Shown here: positions 42,833-50,517 of the stretch, one piece after another | Layout: the number at the start of each line of letters is the position of its first letter | Numbering within the stretch: position 1 is the first letter of the stretch | Assembly (NCBI GenBank): GCA_018266335.1 | Contig: JAFEAR010000144.1 | Coordinates: 1 to 50,517 of the forward strand | Reading direction: 5' to 3' | DNA from: Bdellovibrionales bacterium | Lineage (GTDB): Bacteria > Bdellovibrionota > UBA2428 | Length of the DNA: 50,517 nucleotides | Translations under genes and position numbers: made by a program | The notes under the pieces: model-generated | Told to the model about the DNA's origin: nothing | Seen by the model: the letters and a program-made list of their open reading frames with translations, nothing else | Database searches by the model: none

Positions 42833-44239
42833 CTAACCCTTCAACAGCAGCGGAATAACCTTATGCACGTCCCCTGCACCAAGGATGAGCAGCGGCGCTC
42901 CGTCGGCAAAAGCATTGGCCGACTTAATTTTTTCCAGCGCCATTACGACCTCCGCATGAGTGCCACAGTATTGGCTCGGCACCCGTTCGATATGGCCAGC
43001 AAATTTTTCGCGATCAAAGGCTTCCACCCAAGCATCGCGCGGCTCGGAAGCAGCATAAATTGGCAACGAAAACAGATGAGAAGAGCCCGCAAAGCAAACG
43101 GCAAAATCGTTCCACAAATCACGGGTGCGCGTAAAGCGATGAGGCTGAAAAACAACCACGGGCTTAAGCGGAGCAAAACTCGAGAGCGCAGCTTGTAGCG
43201 TGGCCCGAATTTCCGTCGGGTGATGAGCGTAGTCCTCGATGATGGGATGCCCGCGCCATTCACCGCGTCGCTCAAAGCGCCGCCGCACGCCCTTGAATTC
43301 ACCGAGCGCAGCTAAGATATCGGCCCCCGAAATTCCGAGTTCGGCCGCAACGAGCGCCGCCGCCGTAGCGTTGAGCATGTTGTGACGGCCCGGCACGGCG
43401 AGAGTAACTCGGAGCCAAACTTTTTCTTGCCCTTGCCGCTGATCAACAATTTCGAATTCGGGTGCGGATCCTTCGCTCACCGGACGCACCAAAAAATCGG
43501 GCGAATGAGCAGAGTCAAAGCCATACCAATAACGGGGCTTGTTTAGGCGCGATTCAAAGGCCCGCAGATGATCCGAATCCGAACAAAGAATGGCGCGGCC
43601 ATAGAAGGGTAAACGATCCAAAAAATCTTCGAAAGCTTTCGTGGCACTCTCAAAGTTTCCGTAATGATCGAGATGTTCGCGATCTACGTTGGTCACAACC
43701 GCGATTTCGGAACTAAGGCGCAGGAAGGATCCGTCGCTCTCGTCGGCCTCGGCCACCATCCAGGTGCCCTTTCCCAGCACGGCATTGGATCCGATGGCAT
43801 CGAATTTGCCGCCGATCGCCACTGTGGGATCAAAGCCCGCCTTACGCAGAATGAGGGCCACCAGACCCGTAGTGGTGGTTTTGCCGTGACTTCCGGCAAT
43901 GGCGATTCCCCGCTTAAGGCGCATGAGTTCCGCGAGCATTTCGGCCCGGCGAATAATGGAAATGCCATGCTCGCGCGCATACACCAGCTCGGGATTATCC
44001 GCGCGCACGGCCGTGGAATACACGACCACATCGGTGGGATTATTTTCTAGCACCGCGGCACTGTGTCCGATTTGCACTCGGGCACCCAGCTGCCGCAAAC
44101 GCTGCACAACTTCGGACTCCGCCTGATCCGATCCGGTAACTTCCTGCCCCATGCCCAGCATCAATTCGGCGATGCTGGACATGCCGATGCCCCCGATACC
44201 AATGAAGTGCACACGCCGAGTGCGTTCGAGAAGCGGCAT
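42833..44239 (-). CDS. murC: UDP-N-acetylmuramate--L-alanine ligase
   Basis: 468 residues of the Mur ligase family. The N-terminal HFIGIGGIGMSSIAEL is specific to MurC, the P-loop is GSHGKTTTTG at 116-125, and the C-terminal domain includes DYAHHPTEIRATL. It adds L-Ala to UDP-MurNAc. Its ATG overlaps the cysE stop by one base (TAATG), so the two are translationally coupled. Confidence 0.96.
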   Translation of the reverse strand: MPLLERTRRVHFIGIGGIGMSSIAELMLGMGQEVTGSDQAESEVVQRLRQLGARVQIGHSAAVLENNPTDVVVYSTAVRADNPELVYAREHGISIIRRAEMLAELMRLKRGIAIAGSHGKTTTTGLVALILRKAGFDPTVAIGGKFDAIGSNAVLGKGTWMVAEADESDGSFLRLSSEIAVVTNVDREHLDHYGNFESATKAFEDFLDRLPFYGRAILCSDSDHLRAFESRLNKPRYWYGFDSAHSPDFLVRPVSEGSAPEFEIVDQRQGQEKVWLRVTLAVPGRHNMLNATAAALVAAELGISGADILAALGEFKGVRRRFERRGEWRGHPIIEDYAHHPTEIRATLQAALSSFAPLKPVVVFQPHRFTRTRDLWNDFAVCFAGSSHLFSLPIYAASEPRDAWVEAFDREKFAGHIERVPSQYCGTHAEVVMALEKIKSANAFADGAPLLILGAGDVHKVIPLLLKG

Positions 44240-44880
44240 TAGGATTTGCCCTCGGCCATTATTTTTTCGAGCTTCGCCAGGCGCGATTCTAAGTCAGAGC
44301 ATTTTTGTTGTACGGGATCGGGCAACTGGCCGTGTTCCAGTTCCTTACCTAAAATGACTCCGGCCGCCGAAACAATTTTGCCGGGCACACCCACCACGGT
44401 GCTGCCCGCCGGCACATCCTTCACCACCACGCTGTTCGCTCCGATACGTGAGCCCTGGCCCACGGTGATGTTACCGAGTACTTTTGCACCCCCACCAATC
44501 ACGCAATGATCTTCGATGGTCGGATGACGTTTGCTCCGCTCGAGCGAAGTGCCACCCAAGGTGACTCCCTGGTAGATGAGCACGTCGTTGCCCACAATCG
44601 CGGTTTCACCAATCACGATGCCCATGCCGTGGTCCATGATCACCCGCCGGCCAAAACGCGCACCGGGATGAATGTCGATGCCCGTTAAGAAACGACTCAA
44701 CTCCGAAAAAAACCGGGGCAGAAAAGGAATCCGGCGCGAATAAAAGAAATGCGCAATTTCGTGGAACAACGAGGCCCGAATCCCCGGGTAGAGAAAAAAG
44801 ATTTCCCAAACGTTGTTCGTGGCAGGATCGTACTTACGGTACGCACAAACTAGTTCCCGAATTCGTGCGAAAAAACTCAT
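44239..44880 (-). CDS. cysE: Serine O-acetyltransferase
   Basis: 213 residues with the left-handed beta-helix hexapeptide repeats from about 68 to 170. Catalytic Asp69 (DIHPGA) and His84 (MDHGMG) are present, with 15 residues between them as in E. coli CysE. The short form without the long N-terminal helical domain resembles the Bacillus type. It makes O-acetylserine for cysteine synthesis. Finding it between murG and murC, with the last base shared with murC, is unusual for a division/cell-wall cluster. Confidence 0.94.
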   Translation of the reverse strand: MSFFARIRELVCAYRKYDPATNNVWEIFFLYPGIRASLFHEIAHFFYSRRIPFLPRFFSELSRFLTGIDIHPGARFGRRVIMDHGMGIVIGETAIVGNDVLIYQGVTLGGTSLERSKRHPTIEDHCVIGGGAKVLGNITVGQGSRIGANSVVVKDVPAGSTVVGVPGKIVSAAGVILGKELEHGQLPDPVQQKCSDLESRLAKLEKIMAEGKS

Positions 44881-44891
44881 AGTCGTTATGC

Positions 44892-45995
44892 CTAGCCCCG
44901 CGCCTGCAGCATGGAAAGGATTTGTTGCGTGATCTCACGGGTGGCCTGGGGCCGTCCGTGCCGTTTAAATTCTCGCGCGAGACGCGTGCGCAGCGCCAAA
45001 TTATCGGGAGCTAGGCAGAGCTGCGTGAGCACGGCTTGCAGTCGGCCATTGAAGTCGGCCTCGCGCTCGTCCACCATGAAGGCCGCCCCCGCCCGCTCCA
45101 AAATTTGGGCATTCACCCGCTGGTGATCATCGGCCGCAAAGGGAAAGGGAACAAAGACCGTGGGTACGCCCGTCACCGAAAGTTCCGTGACCGTCATGGC
45201 TCCCGCGCGGGCCAGGGCAACATCGGCGGCTTCGAGGGCCGAAGGAATGTCATCGATAAAGGGAACAATCTGTGTGCAGGCTTCGACCCCCCAATCACGA
45301 CGAAGCTGCTCCGAAGCCGCTAAATTTTTATCACCGCTCTGGAGCACCAGCTGCACGCCCCGCTCGGCAAATTTAAGGTCGCGGGCCGCCTGCAAGGAAG
45401 CGCGGCAAAGGGCCAGGGCCCCTTGCGATCCGCCCAGCACGAGCACGCGCCGCACCGTTTCGCGCACTGGCATGGGACGCAAATCTTCGCGTACGGGGTT
45501 TCCGGCATCGACAACGGGACACTTAAGTTTTTGGAGTGCATCCGAGCCCGGAGCGCAGAACGCACGCCGCGCCATCCGCGAGAGCAAACGATTCGCGAGA
45601 CCCGAACAAATGTTCGGCTCCAAAATGACCAAGGGGACAAGAAACATCCGACAGGCCAAAGCCGTAGGTACGGACACGTAGCCCCCCACGCTCACAAGAA
45701 CATCGGGACGTTGGCGACACAGCAAAGCCACCACTTGAAAAAATCCGGCCGCCACCGAACCCAGGGCAGCAAAACGCGCCAATCCCCCCCGCCCCTTCCA
45801 GGGGGCTGCGGATAGAATTTTTAGAGGGAAGCCCGCCTTGGGCACCAGCGTGGACTCCAATCGATCCTGGGTACCGAAAAACAAAATATCGGCCTGCGGT
45901 GATAGGCGGCGAATTTCGCGCGCCACCGAGATTCCAGGAAAAATATGTCCGCCCGTGCCCGCAGCGACGAACCAGATGCGCGGTGCCCGAGCCAT
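44892..45995 (-). CDS. murG: MurG N-acetylglucosaminyltransferase
   Basis: 367 residues of GT28. The N-terminal AAGTGGHIFPGISVA glycine loop, the VLGGSQGA segment and the late ARAGAMTVTELSVTGVPTVFVPFPFAADDHQ, with the conserved acceptor and UDP motifs, are typical. It converts lipid I to lipid II on the cytoplasmic membrane face. Starts directly after the ftsW stop (no gap), ends 11 nt before cysE. Confidence 0.96.
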   Translation of the reverse strand: MARAPRIWFVAAGTGGHIFPGISVAREIRRLSPQADILFFGTQDRLESTLVPKAGFPLKILSAAPWKGRGGLARFAALGSVAAGFFQVVALLCRQRPDVLVSVGGYVSVPTALACRMFLVPLVILEPNICSGLANRLLSRMARRAFCAPGSDALQKLKCPVVDAGNPVREDLRPMPVRETVRRVLVLGGSQGALALCRASLQAARDLKFAERGVQLVLQSGDKNLAASEQLRRDWGVEACTQIVPFIDDIPSALEAADVALARAGAMTVTELSVTGVPTVFVPFPFAADDHQRVNAQILERAGAAFMVDEREADFNGRLQAVLTQLCLAPDNLALRTRLAREFKRHGRPQATREITQQILSMLQARG

Positions 45996-47153
45996 CTATT
46001 TACCCCAACGTTTGAGCCAGGGTGCATCGGGCACAGGACCTTCGAGGTGCGCACGGCGCCCCACCGACTGAATCAGACCGCAGGCCACAAAAATCATCAG
46101 CAGCGCGCTTCCGCCGTGAGAGATAAAGGGCAACGGCAAACCTTTAGTGGGGGCGAGGCCCGTGATGACCATTAAATTCAGGAGTGCCTGCAATCCTACG
46201 AGGGTCGTGCATCCGGCCGCCAGCAAGAATCCCGACGGATCCTGCGCCCGTAGGGCCATGCGGTAGCCGCGAACAATCAAAATCCAAAAGGCCACGATGA
46301 CCGCGGCCACGCCCACGAAGCCCAATTCTTCGCCGATCACCGAGCCTACAAAGTCCGTGTGCACTTCGGGCAGGTAGTAAAGTTTTTCCTGGCTATTTCC
46401 CAAACCCCGGCCCCAAAATCCGCCCGAAAAGAACGCCGCAAAGGACTGCACAATTTGGTAGCTCGTGCGGCTCGGATCTTCCCAAGGATTCAAAAAGGCC
46501 AGAAAACGACGACGACGATAATCTTCGCCCATCACCGCCAGGTAAACGAGGGGCAAAGCCCCCAGCACGGCACCGCCCAAATAACTCACCCGAGCACCCG
46601 CCAGAAAAAGCATGACCCCGGCAAGCGACACCAGCACCACGGCGTTACCGAAGTCCGGTTGTAACATCAGCAAGCCCGCCATGAGCCCGGCCACGAGGAG
46701 CATGGGAAGGAGGCCGTAGGTAAAGGTGCTCACGTTAGAGCCCTTACGTACGAGCGCCCACGACATGTAGAGCACGCACGCCAGCTTAGCAATTTCGGCG
46801 GGCTGCAAGCGAATGCCTCCGAGCGACAACCAGCGCAGAGCACCACCCGCCCGGTGACCCAGGCCCGGCACGTGAATCAAAATGAGCGAGAGAATGGAGC
46901 ATCCCAGAATCCACCCGCCCCATTTAATCCAGCGGTGGTAGTTGGCGTTCATAACGAGGAACATGCACACGATGCCCGCGCCCGAAAAAGCCGCTTGCCG
47001 TTTGAGGTAGTACCAAGAATCGCCGAAATGCTCGAGCGCGCTCACGCTCGAAGCCGAATAGACCATGACCAAACCGAGACCGGCGAGCAAAAGCACGACG
47101 GTAAAGAACAAGAGGTCGGGCACCTGAAAGCGATGGGAAGGCGAGTTCTCCAT
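45996..47153 (-). CDS. ftsW: FtsW lipid II polymerase/SEDS protein
   Basis: 385 residues with about ten membrane segments. SEDS motifs are visible: LPEVHTDFVGSVIGEELGFVG, with the catalytic Asp in DF, and GLAPTKGLPLPFISHGG near the end. FtsW polymerises septal glycan with its partner PBP. Position between murD and murG fits FtsW and not RodA. The gap to murD is 28 nt. Confidence 0.95.
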   Translation of the reverse strand: MENSPSHRFQVPDLLFFTVVLLLAGLGLVMVYSASSVSALEHFGDSWYYLKRQAAFSGAGIVCMFLVMNANYHRWIKWGGWILGCSILSLILIHVPGLGHRAGGALRWLSLGGIRLQPAEIAKLACVLYMSWALVRKGSNVSTFTYGLLPMLLVAGLMAGLLMLQPDFGNAVVLVSLAGVMLFLAGARVSYLGGAVLGALPLVYLAVMGEDYRRRRFLAFLNPWEDPSRTSYQIVQSFAAFFSGGFWGRGLGNSQEKLYYLPEVHTDFVGSVIGEELGFVGVAAVIVAFWILIVRGYRMALRAQDPSGFLLAAGCTTLVGLQALLNLMVITGLAPTKGLPLPFISHGGSALLMIFVACGLIQSVGRRAHLEGPVPDAPWLKRWGK

Positions 47154-47181
47154 GCCCTGATTTTACCGGGAAGCGGCCGAA

Positions 47182-48567
47182 TCAGATATAGGTGACTTTT
47201 CGGGGCTGCGAAATTTCGACGATGAGCTTTTTGAAGTGCTCGCCGCGGTCTTCGTGGTCCTTGTACACGTCGCGGCTATCGCACGCGGGCGACAACAAAA
47301 CGACATCTCCGGAACGAGACTTTTGGTAAGCCATCAGCACGGCTTCCTCGAGCGTACCAACCAGGAAGGTTTCGGTAAAATCGCCCAGGGCCCGGTTAAT
47401 CTTCTCTTTAGCTTCGCCCACGAGGATCAGGTTCTTCACGCGGTGCCGAACATGGGGCACCAGAGCCGAATAGTCGGTATTTTTGTCGCGGCCACCCATG
47501 ATGAGGATGACGGGCTCGGAGAAGGCCTGGAGCGTGCGAATAACGGCCGGAACGGTCGTCGCACAGCTGTCGTTGTAAAAAGCCACCGCATTGATGCGCT
47601 TGGTAAATTCCACGCGACCCGAAAGAGTCGAGAAGGTGTCGACGACTTTGATGACCGCGTCGATTTTGCAGCCCAGAGCGAGGGCCGCCAGCGAGGCTGC
47701 CATTAAATTGTCGCGATTGTGGCCACCACGAACGCGGAGGTTCGTAATGTTCACCTGATGAAGTTCTTTTTCGGTGCGAATATTCAGATGCGTCTTGGTG
47801 CACCAAGCACCCACGGAACCTTCGGGAACTTCGCGGGCACCGAACATAAGAATTTTGCCGCGCAACTGAGGAACAAGGCCCGCCAGGTAAGGATCATCGG
47901 CGTTGATGACCGTGATGGACTCATCATCGACGTTCTTCAAAATTTCGCGGTTCGCCGCCAAGTAAGATTCAAAGTTGGGATAACGATCGGCGTGATCTTC
48001 GTGGAGGTTCAGAAGAATGGTGAGCTTGGGTTTGAAGTTGATGTTGCCTTCGAGCTGGAACGAGTTCGTGGGGGCGACGACGTAGTCAGCCGCCTTGGAA
48101 AGGTTCATGTACTCGGACAAGGGATGGCGAACGGCCGAGAACACCTTCGCGCCCTGGGCTTCGAGCATCTGGGCCAACATGGTGGCCGTGGTGGATTTAC
48201 CCTTCGTGCCAGCAACGGCGAGGATCGGTTCTTCGATGACGAGCGATGCGAATTCAAGTTCAGAGACAACTTGCACGCCGCCCGTGCGCGCCGCTTCGAG
48301 TGCTTTGTGATCGAGAGCTGTTCCGGGAGCTACAACAACGAGCGCGGCACCTTCAAAAGTTTTTGGCTGCAATTCGCCAGCTTCGAGAGTGAGACGAGTT
48401 AAATCGATTTTTTCTTGAAGCTCAGCTTGGAGTTTTTCAAGCGGCTGAGCATCGGCCAGGACCACCGTGGCGCCCTTCTTAATGAGATATTTTGAGAGAG
48501 CAACGCCACTCGCGTTCGCTCCAACCACTACAACTTTACGACCCTTCAGGACTAATCCAGCTGCCAT
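47182..48567 (-). CDS. murD: UDP-N-acetylmuramoylalanine--D-glutamate ligase
   Basis: 461 residues. N-terminal VVVGANASGVALSKYL, a P-loop GTKGKSTT at 120-127 (usual GTNGKST), NSFQLE with the D-Glu loop, and the C-terminal LLSPACDSRDVYKDHEDRG, where MurD typically has S.DqF.n...RG. It adds D-Glu to UDP-MurNAc-L-Ala. A 91-bp spacer separates it from mraY and holds no recognisable gene, only short inverted repeats and an AT-rich part that could be an internal promoter. Confidence 0.94.
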   Translation of the reverse strand: MAAGLVLKGRKVVVVGANASGVALSKYLIKKGATVVLADAQPLEKLQAELQEKIDLTRLTLEAGELQPKTFEGAALVVVAPGTALDHKALEAARTGGVQVVSELEFASLVIEEPILAVAGTKGKSTTATMLAQMLEAQGAKVFSAVRHPLSEYMNLSKAADYVVAPTNSFQLEGNINFKPKLTILLNLHEDHADRYPNFESYLAANREILKNVDDESITVINADDPYLAGLVPQLRGKILMFGAREVPEGSVGAWCTKTHLNIRTEKELHQVNITNLRVRGGHNRDNLMAASLAALALGCKIDAVIKVVDTFSTLSGRVEFTKRINAVAFYNDSCATTVPAVIRTLQAFSEPVILIMGGRDKNTDYSALVPHVRHRVKNLILVGEAKEKINRALGDFTETFLVGTLEEAVLMAYQKSRSGDVVLLSPACDSRDVYKDHEDRGEHFKKLIVEISQPRKVTYI

Positions 48568-48658
48568 ATCGAGAGAAAACCTCCAACAAAAATCAACAAC
48601 TTAAGCCAATACCAAGTCTCTCCACGGGCTTAGCGGTTATCCTAAAGGAGGGCAAGCG

Positions 48659-49744
48659 TTATCGTAATTTTAGGGTACTAAGTGCAAGAATTCCAAGGAT
48701 AAAAGACACTATCCAGAAGCGCACAATGACCTTCGGTTCGGGCCATCCGATGAGTTCAAAGTGATGATGAATAGGCGCCATCTTGAAAATACGCCGGCCA
48801 AAAATCTTAAACGAAGCCACCTGCAAGATGACCGAAATGGTCTCAAGTACGAAGACCCCGCCTAGAATAACGAAGAGGATCTCGTTTTTGCTGGCCACCG
48901 CGAGTGCGCCCAGCGCTCCGCCCAGCGAAAGCGCGCCAACATCGCCCATAAAAATTTGCGCCGGATAAGTGTTGTACCAAAGGAAGGCCACGCCGGCGGC
49001 CACGAGCGAGGCGCAATAAACACCTAACTCGCCGATCCCTGGCACATGGGGAATCTGCAGATAGTTAGCGAACACGCTGTTACCGGCCAAATAGGTGAGC
49101 ACAAAAAAGCAGGCGCCATTGACGATGCACGGACCAATCGCCAAGCCATCTAGCCCGTCGGTCAGGTTAACCGCGTTGGAAGCTCCCACAATGACGAGCA
49201 CCGTGAAGGCCATGTACCAGGGCCCCATGTCCAAGGAGAGGTTTTTGAAGAATGGAAAGTAGAGCTTTCCTTGCCCCACCCAGCCCAGCTGCGCCTTATA
49301 GAGCCCAACGGCTACCACCAGAGCGGAAATCACCTGCAACCGAAACTTCCATCGGCTGGCAAGACCCTTGGGATCTTTGCGCAACACTTTGAAATAATCA
49401 TCGAGGAAACCAATAGCCGCATAGGCCCAGGTGATGAGCAGCAAAAACCAAATATGCGGATTACGGAGATCGGACCACAGGAGGGTGCCCAGGCTAAGGC
49501 CGGTGACAATCAAAATGCCCCCCATGGTGGGAGTGCCCTTCTTCTTCAGGTGAGTCTGCGGGCCATCGTCGCGTACGGCTTGACCGTATTGTTTGCGACG
49601 AATGAGTTCGATGAAGGGTCGTCCGGCCAAAATCACGAAGACGTAGGCCGTTAGGGCCGCCATGCCGGACCGAAAAGTGATGTAACGAAACACGTTGAGT
49701 GCCGAAAAATTCGGCTCGAGGGAGTAAAGCAACCAATAGAGCAT
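48659..49744 (-). CDS. mraY: Phospho-N-acetylmuramoyl-pentapeptide-transferase
   Basis: 361 residues, ten membrane helices. Signature parts are KKKGTPTMGGI, AIGFLDDYFKV, NAVNLTDGLDGLAIG and the C-terminal MAPIHHHFELIGWPEPKVIVRFWI. MraY makes lipid I on undecaprenyl phosphate. In most clusters murE and murF lie just upstream; here an unknown membrane protein gene (31 nt away) and ahcY do. Confidence 0.96.
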   Translation of the reverse strand: MLYWLLYSLEPNFSALNVFRYITFRSGMAALTAYVFVILAGRPFIELIRRKQYGQAVRDDGPQTHLKKKGTPTMGGILIVTGLSLGTLLWSDLRNPHIWFLLLITWAYAAIGFLDDYFKVLRKDPKGLASRWKFRLQVISALVVAVGLYKAQLGWVGQGKLYFPFFKNLSLDMGPWYMAFTVLVIVGASNAVNLTDGLDGLAIGPCIVNGACFFVLTYLAGNSVFANYLQIPHVPGIGELGVYCASLVAAGVAFLWYNTYPAQIFMGDVGALSLGGALGALAVASKNEILFVILGGVFVLETISVILQVASFKIFGRRIFKMAPIHHHFELIGWPEPKVIVRFWIVSFILGILALSTLKLR

Positions 49745-49775
49745 GAGCCCAGTTTAACAGGGCAACAGAAAATCG

Positions 49776-50207
49776 CTACCCGAGGAGCTTCCGGGTGCGG
49801 AAGAAAACCCAAGGAAGCAACACCAGGCTCATCCACGAGCCCAAGACCAGCGTCCAGGAGCTCAGAAGTCCGAAGACATCATAGCGGTCTAAGTTTTGCT
49901 GCGTGCGCAAACGACGACGACGACGGATCAATACCAATACCGCGAAGACCAAGCCCGCCACAAAAACGCCCAAATTGTTTTCACGACCCACGAAGAAGCG
50001 AATGACCGATTCCCATTCCGCAAAAACGAAAAGTGCACCGACGGCAAAAATGGCTGCCGGCACGCGCGGATCCGAAGCGTTTTTCTTAAGCCCTAGGCGG
50101 TAAAACTCTCTCCAGGTAGACGGACGCAGCCCTGCCTGCCGGCGGCCAATCAATTCGTTCAACAACCATGCTGCAACGACGAGCAGTCCGCTCAGAGGAT
50201 AGAGCAT
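49776..50207 (-). CDS. Hypothetical membrane protein between ahcY and mraY
   Basis: 143 residues from ATG 50207; a TTG eight codons upstream (50231), 2-3 nt after GGAG and overlapping the ahcY end, is an alternative. Four hydrophobic segments lie at about 1-17, 55-75, 83-100 and 118-138, with an Arg-rich cytoplasmic loop (IRRRRRLR, encoded by a short CGA/CGAC run) that favours inside. I know no family. Its place in the cluster suggests an envelope role, but no more can be said. Confidence 0.7.
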   Translation of the reverse strand: MLYPLSGLLVVAAWLLNELIGRRQAGLRPSTWREFYRLGLKKNASDPRVPAAIFAVGALFVFAEWESVIRFFVGRENNLGVFVAGLVFAVLVLIRRRRRLRTQQNLDRYDVFGLLSSWTLVLGSWMSLVLLPWVFFRTRKLLG

Positions 50208-50212
50208 CGGAA

Positions 50213-50517
<305 letters not shown>

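Noticed and set aside
48568..48658. Inverted repeats GAGAGA/TCTCTC and TAAGCC/GGCTTA in the murD-mraY spacer
   Set aside because: Six-base arms with long loops are expected by chance and no T run follows.
49909..49925. CGACGACGACGACGG trinucleotide run
   Set aside because: Encodes the Arg-rich loop of a membrane protein; not a repeat array.

Overview
The window reads as a stretch of ordinary chromosome from a diderm (Gram-negative) bacterium of moderately high GC. The genes suggest a Bdellovibrionota/Oligoflexia or other 'delta-like' lineage: BamD and many lipobox lipoproteins sit beside RNase J, ScpA/ScpB, a type III glutamine synthetase, Smg (DUF494), PilT and a class III-type phosphofructokinase. 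That placement is inferred from gene content only. I see no rRNA, tRNA, CRISPR array, insertion sequence or prophage. Coding density is very high. The longest stretch without a gene is 4347-4612 (266 bp), so no gap exceeds 300 bp. All six convergent gene pairs end within 10 nt of each other or overlap.

Layout. 1-2788 (minus): PilT-type ATPase, LysR regulator and an exported protein cut by the window edge. 2865-3551 (plus): site-2-protease-like membrane peptidase. 3555-4346 (minus): an XRE/S24 LexA-like repressor, divergent from a tightly packed plus-strand operon (4613-8914) with a small HTH protein, a 65-residue protein, scpA, scpB, rluB, bamD and a TPR protein. The space between them holds two copies of a palindromic 14-mer and a structured leader. 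8899-14378 (minus): two lipoproteins, alaS, xerC and ygfZ. 14428-19253 (plus): M14 carboxypeptidase, DUF2007 protein, a UDP-galactopyranose-mutase-like flavoprotein and a membrane glycosyltransferase. 19216-23030 (minus): dacB, RNase J and dtd, almost without spacers. 23070-27781 (plus): oligopeptide-binding lipoprotein, REC-GGDEF diguanylate cyclase, rsmE, an RDD-like membrane protein, a heptose-1-phosphate adenylyltransferase and gpmA.

27778-30588 (minus): a probable outer-membrane barrel followed by two paralogous lipoproteins. 30587-32314 (plus): a second Xer-type recombinase, whose start codon overlaps that of the divergent barrel gene, and a membrane-anchored protein with a C-terminal 4Fe-4S ferredoxin domain. 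32325-40785 (minus): barrel-like protein, exported protein, glnN, smg, dprA, a LysM protein, a TPR lipoprotein and a YtcJ-like amidohydrolase. 40818-41858 (plus): pfkA. 41866-50517 (minus): a trimmed division/cell-wall cluster in the order ahcY (partial), unknown membrane protein, mraY, murD, ftsW, murG, cysE, murC, murB.

Most genes are housekeeping: peptidoglycan precursor synthesis (mraY-murB), chromosome condensation and dimer resolution (scpAB, xer), translation and RNA maintenance (alaS, dtd, rluB, rsmE, rnj), envelope assembly (bamD, lipoproteins) and glycolysis (pfkA, gpmA). The parts that look least described are the S24-repressor/HTH control region in front of scpAB-bamD, the barrel plus twin-lipoprotein operon, the anchored ferredoxin protein, the orphan binding lipoprotein paired with a diguanylate cyclase, and a Dtd with an altered signature motif.
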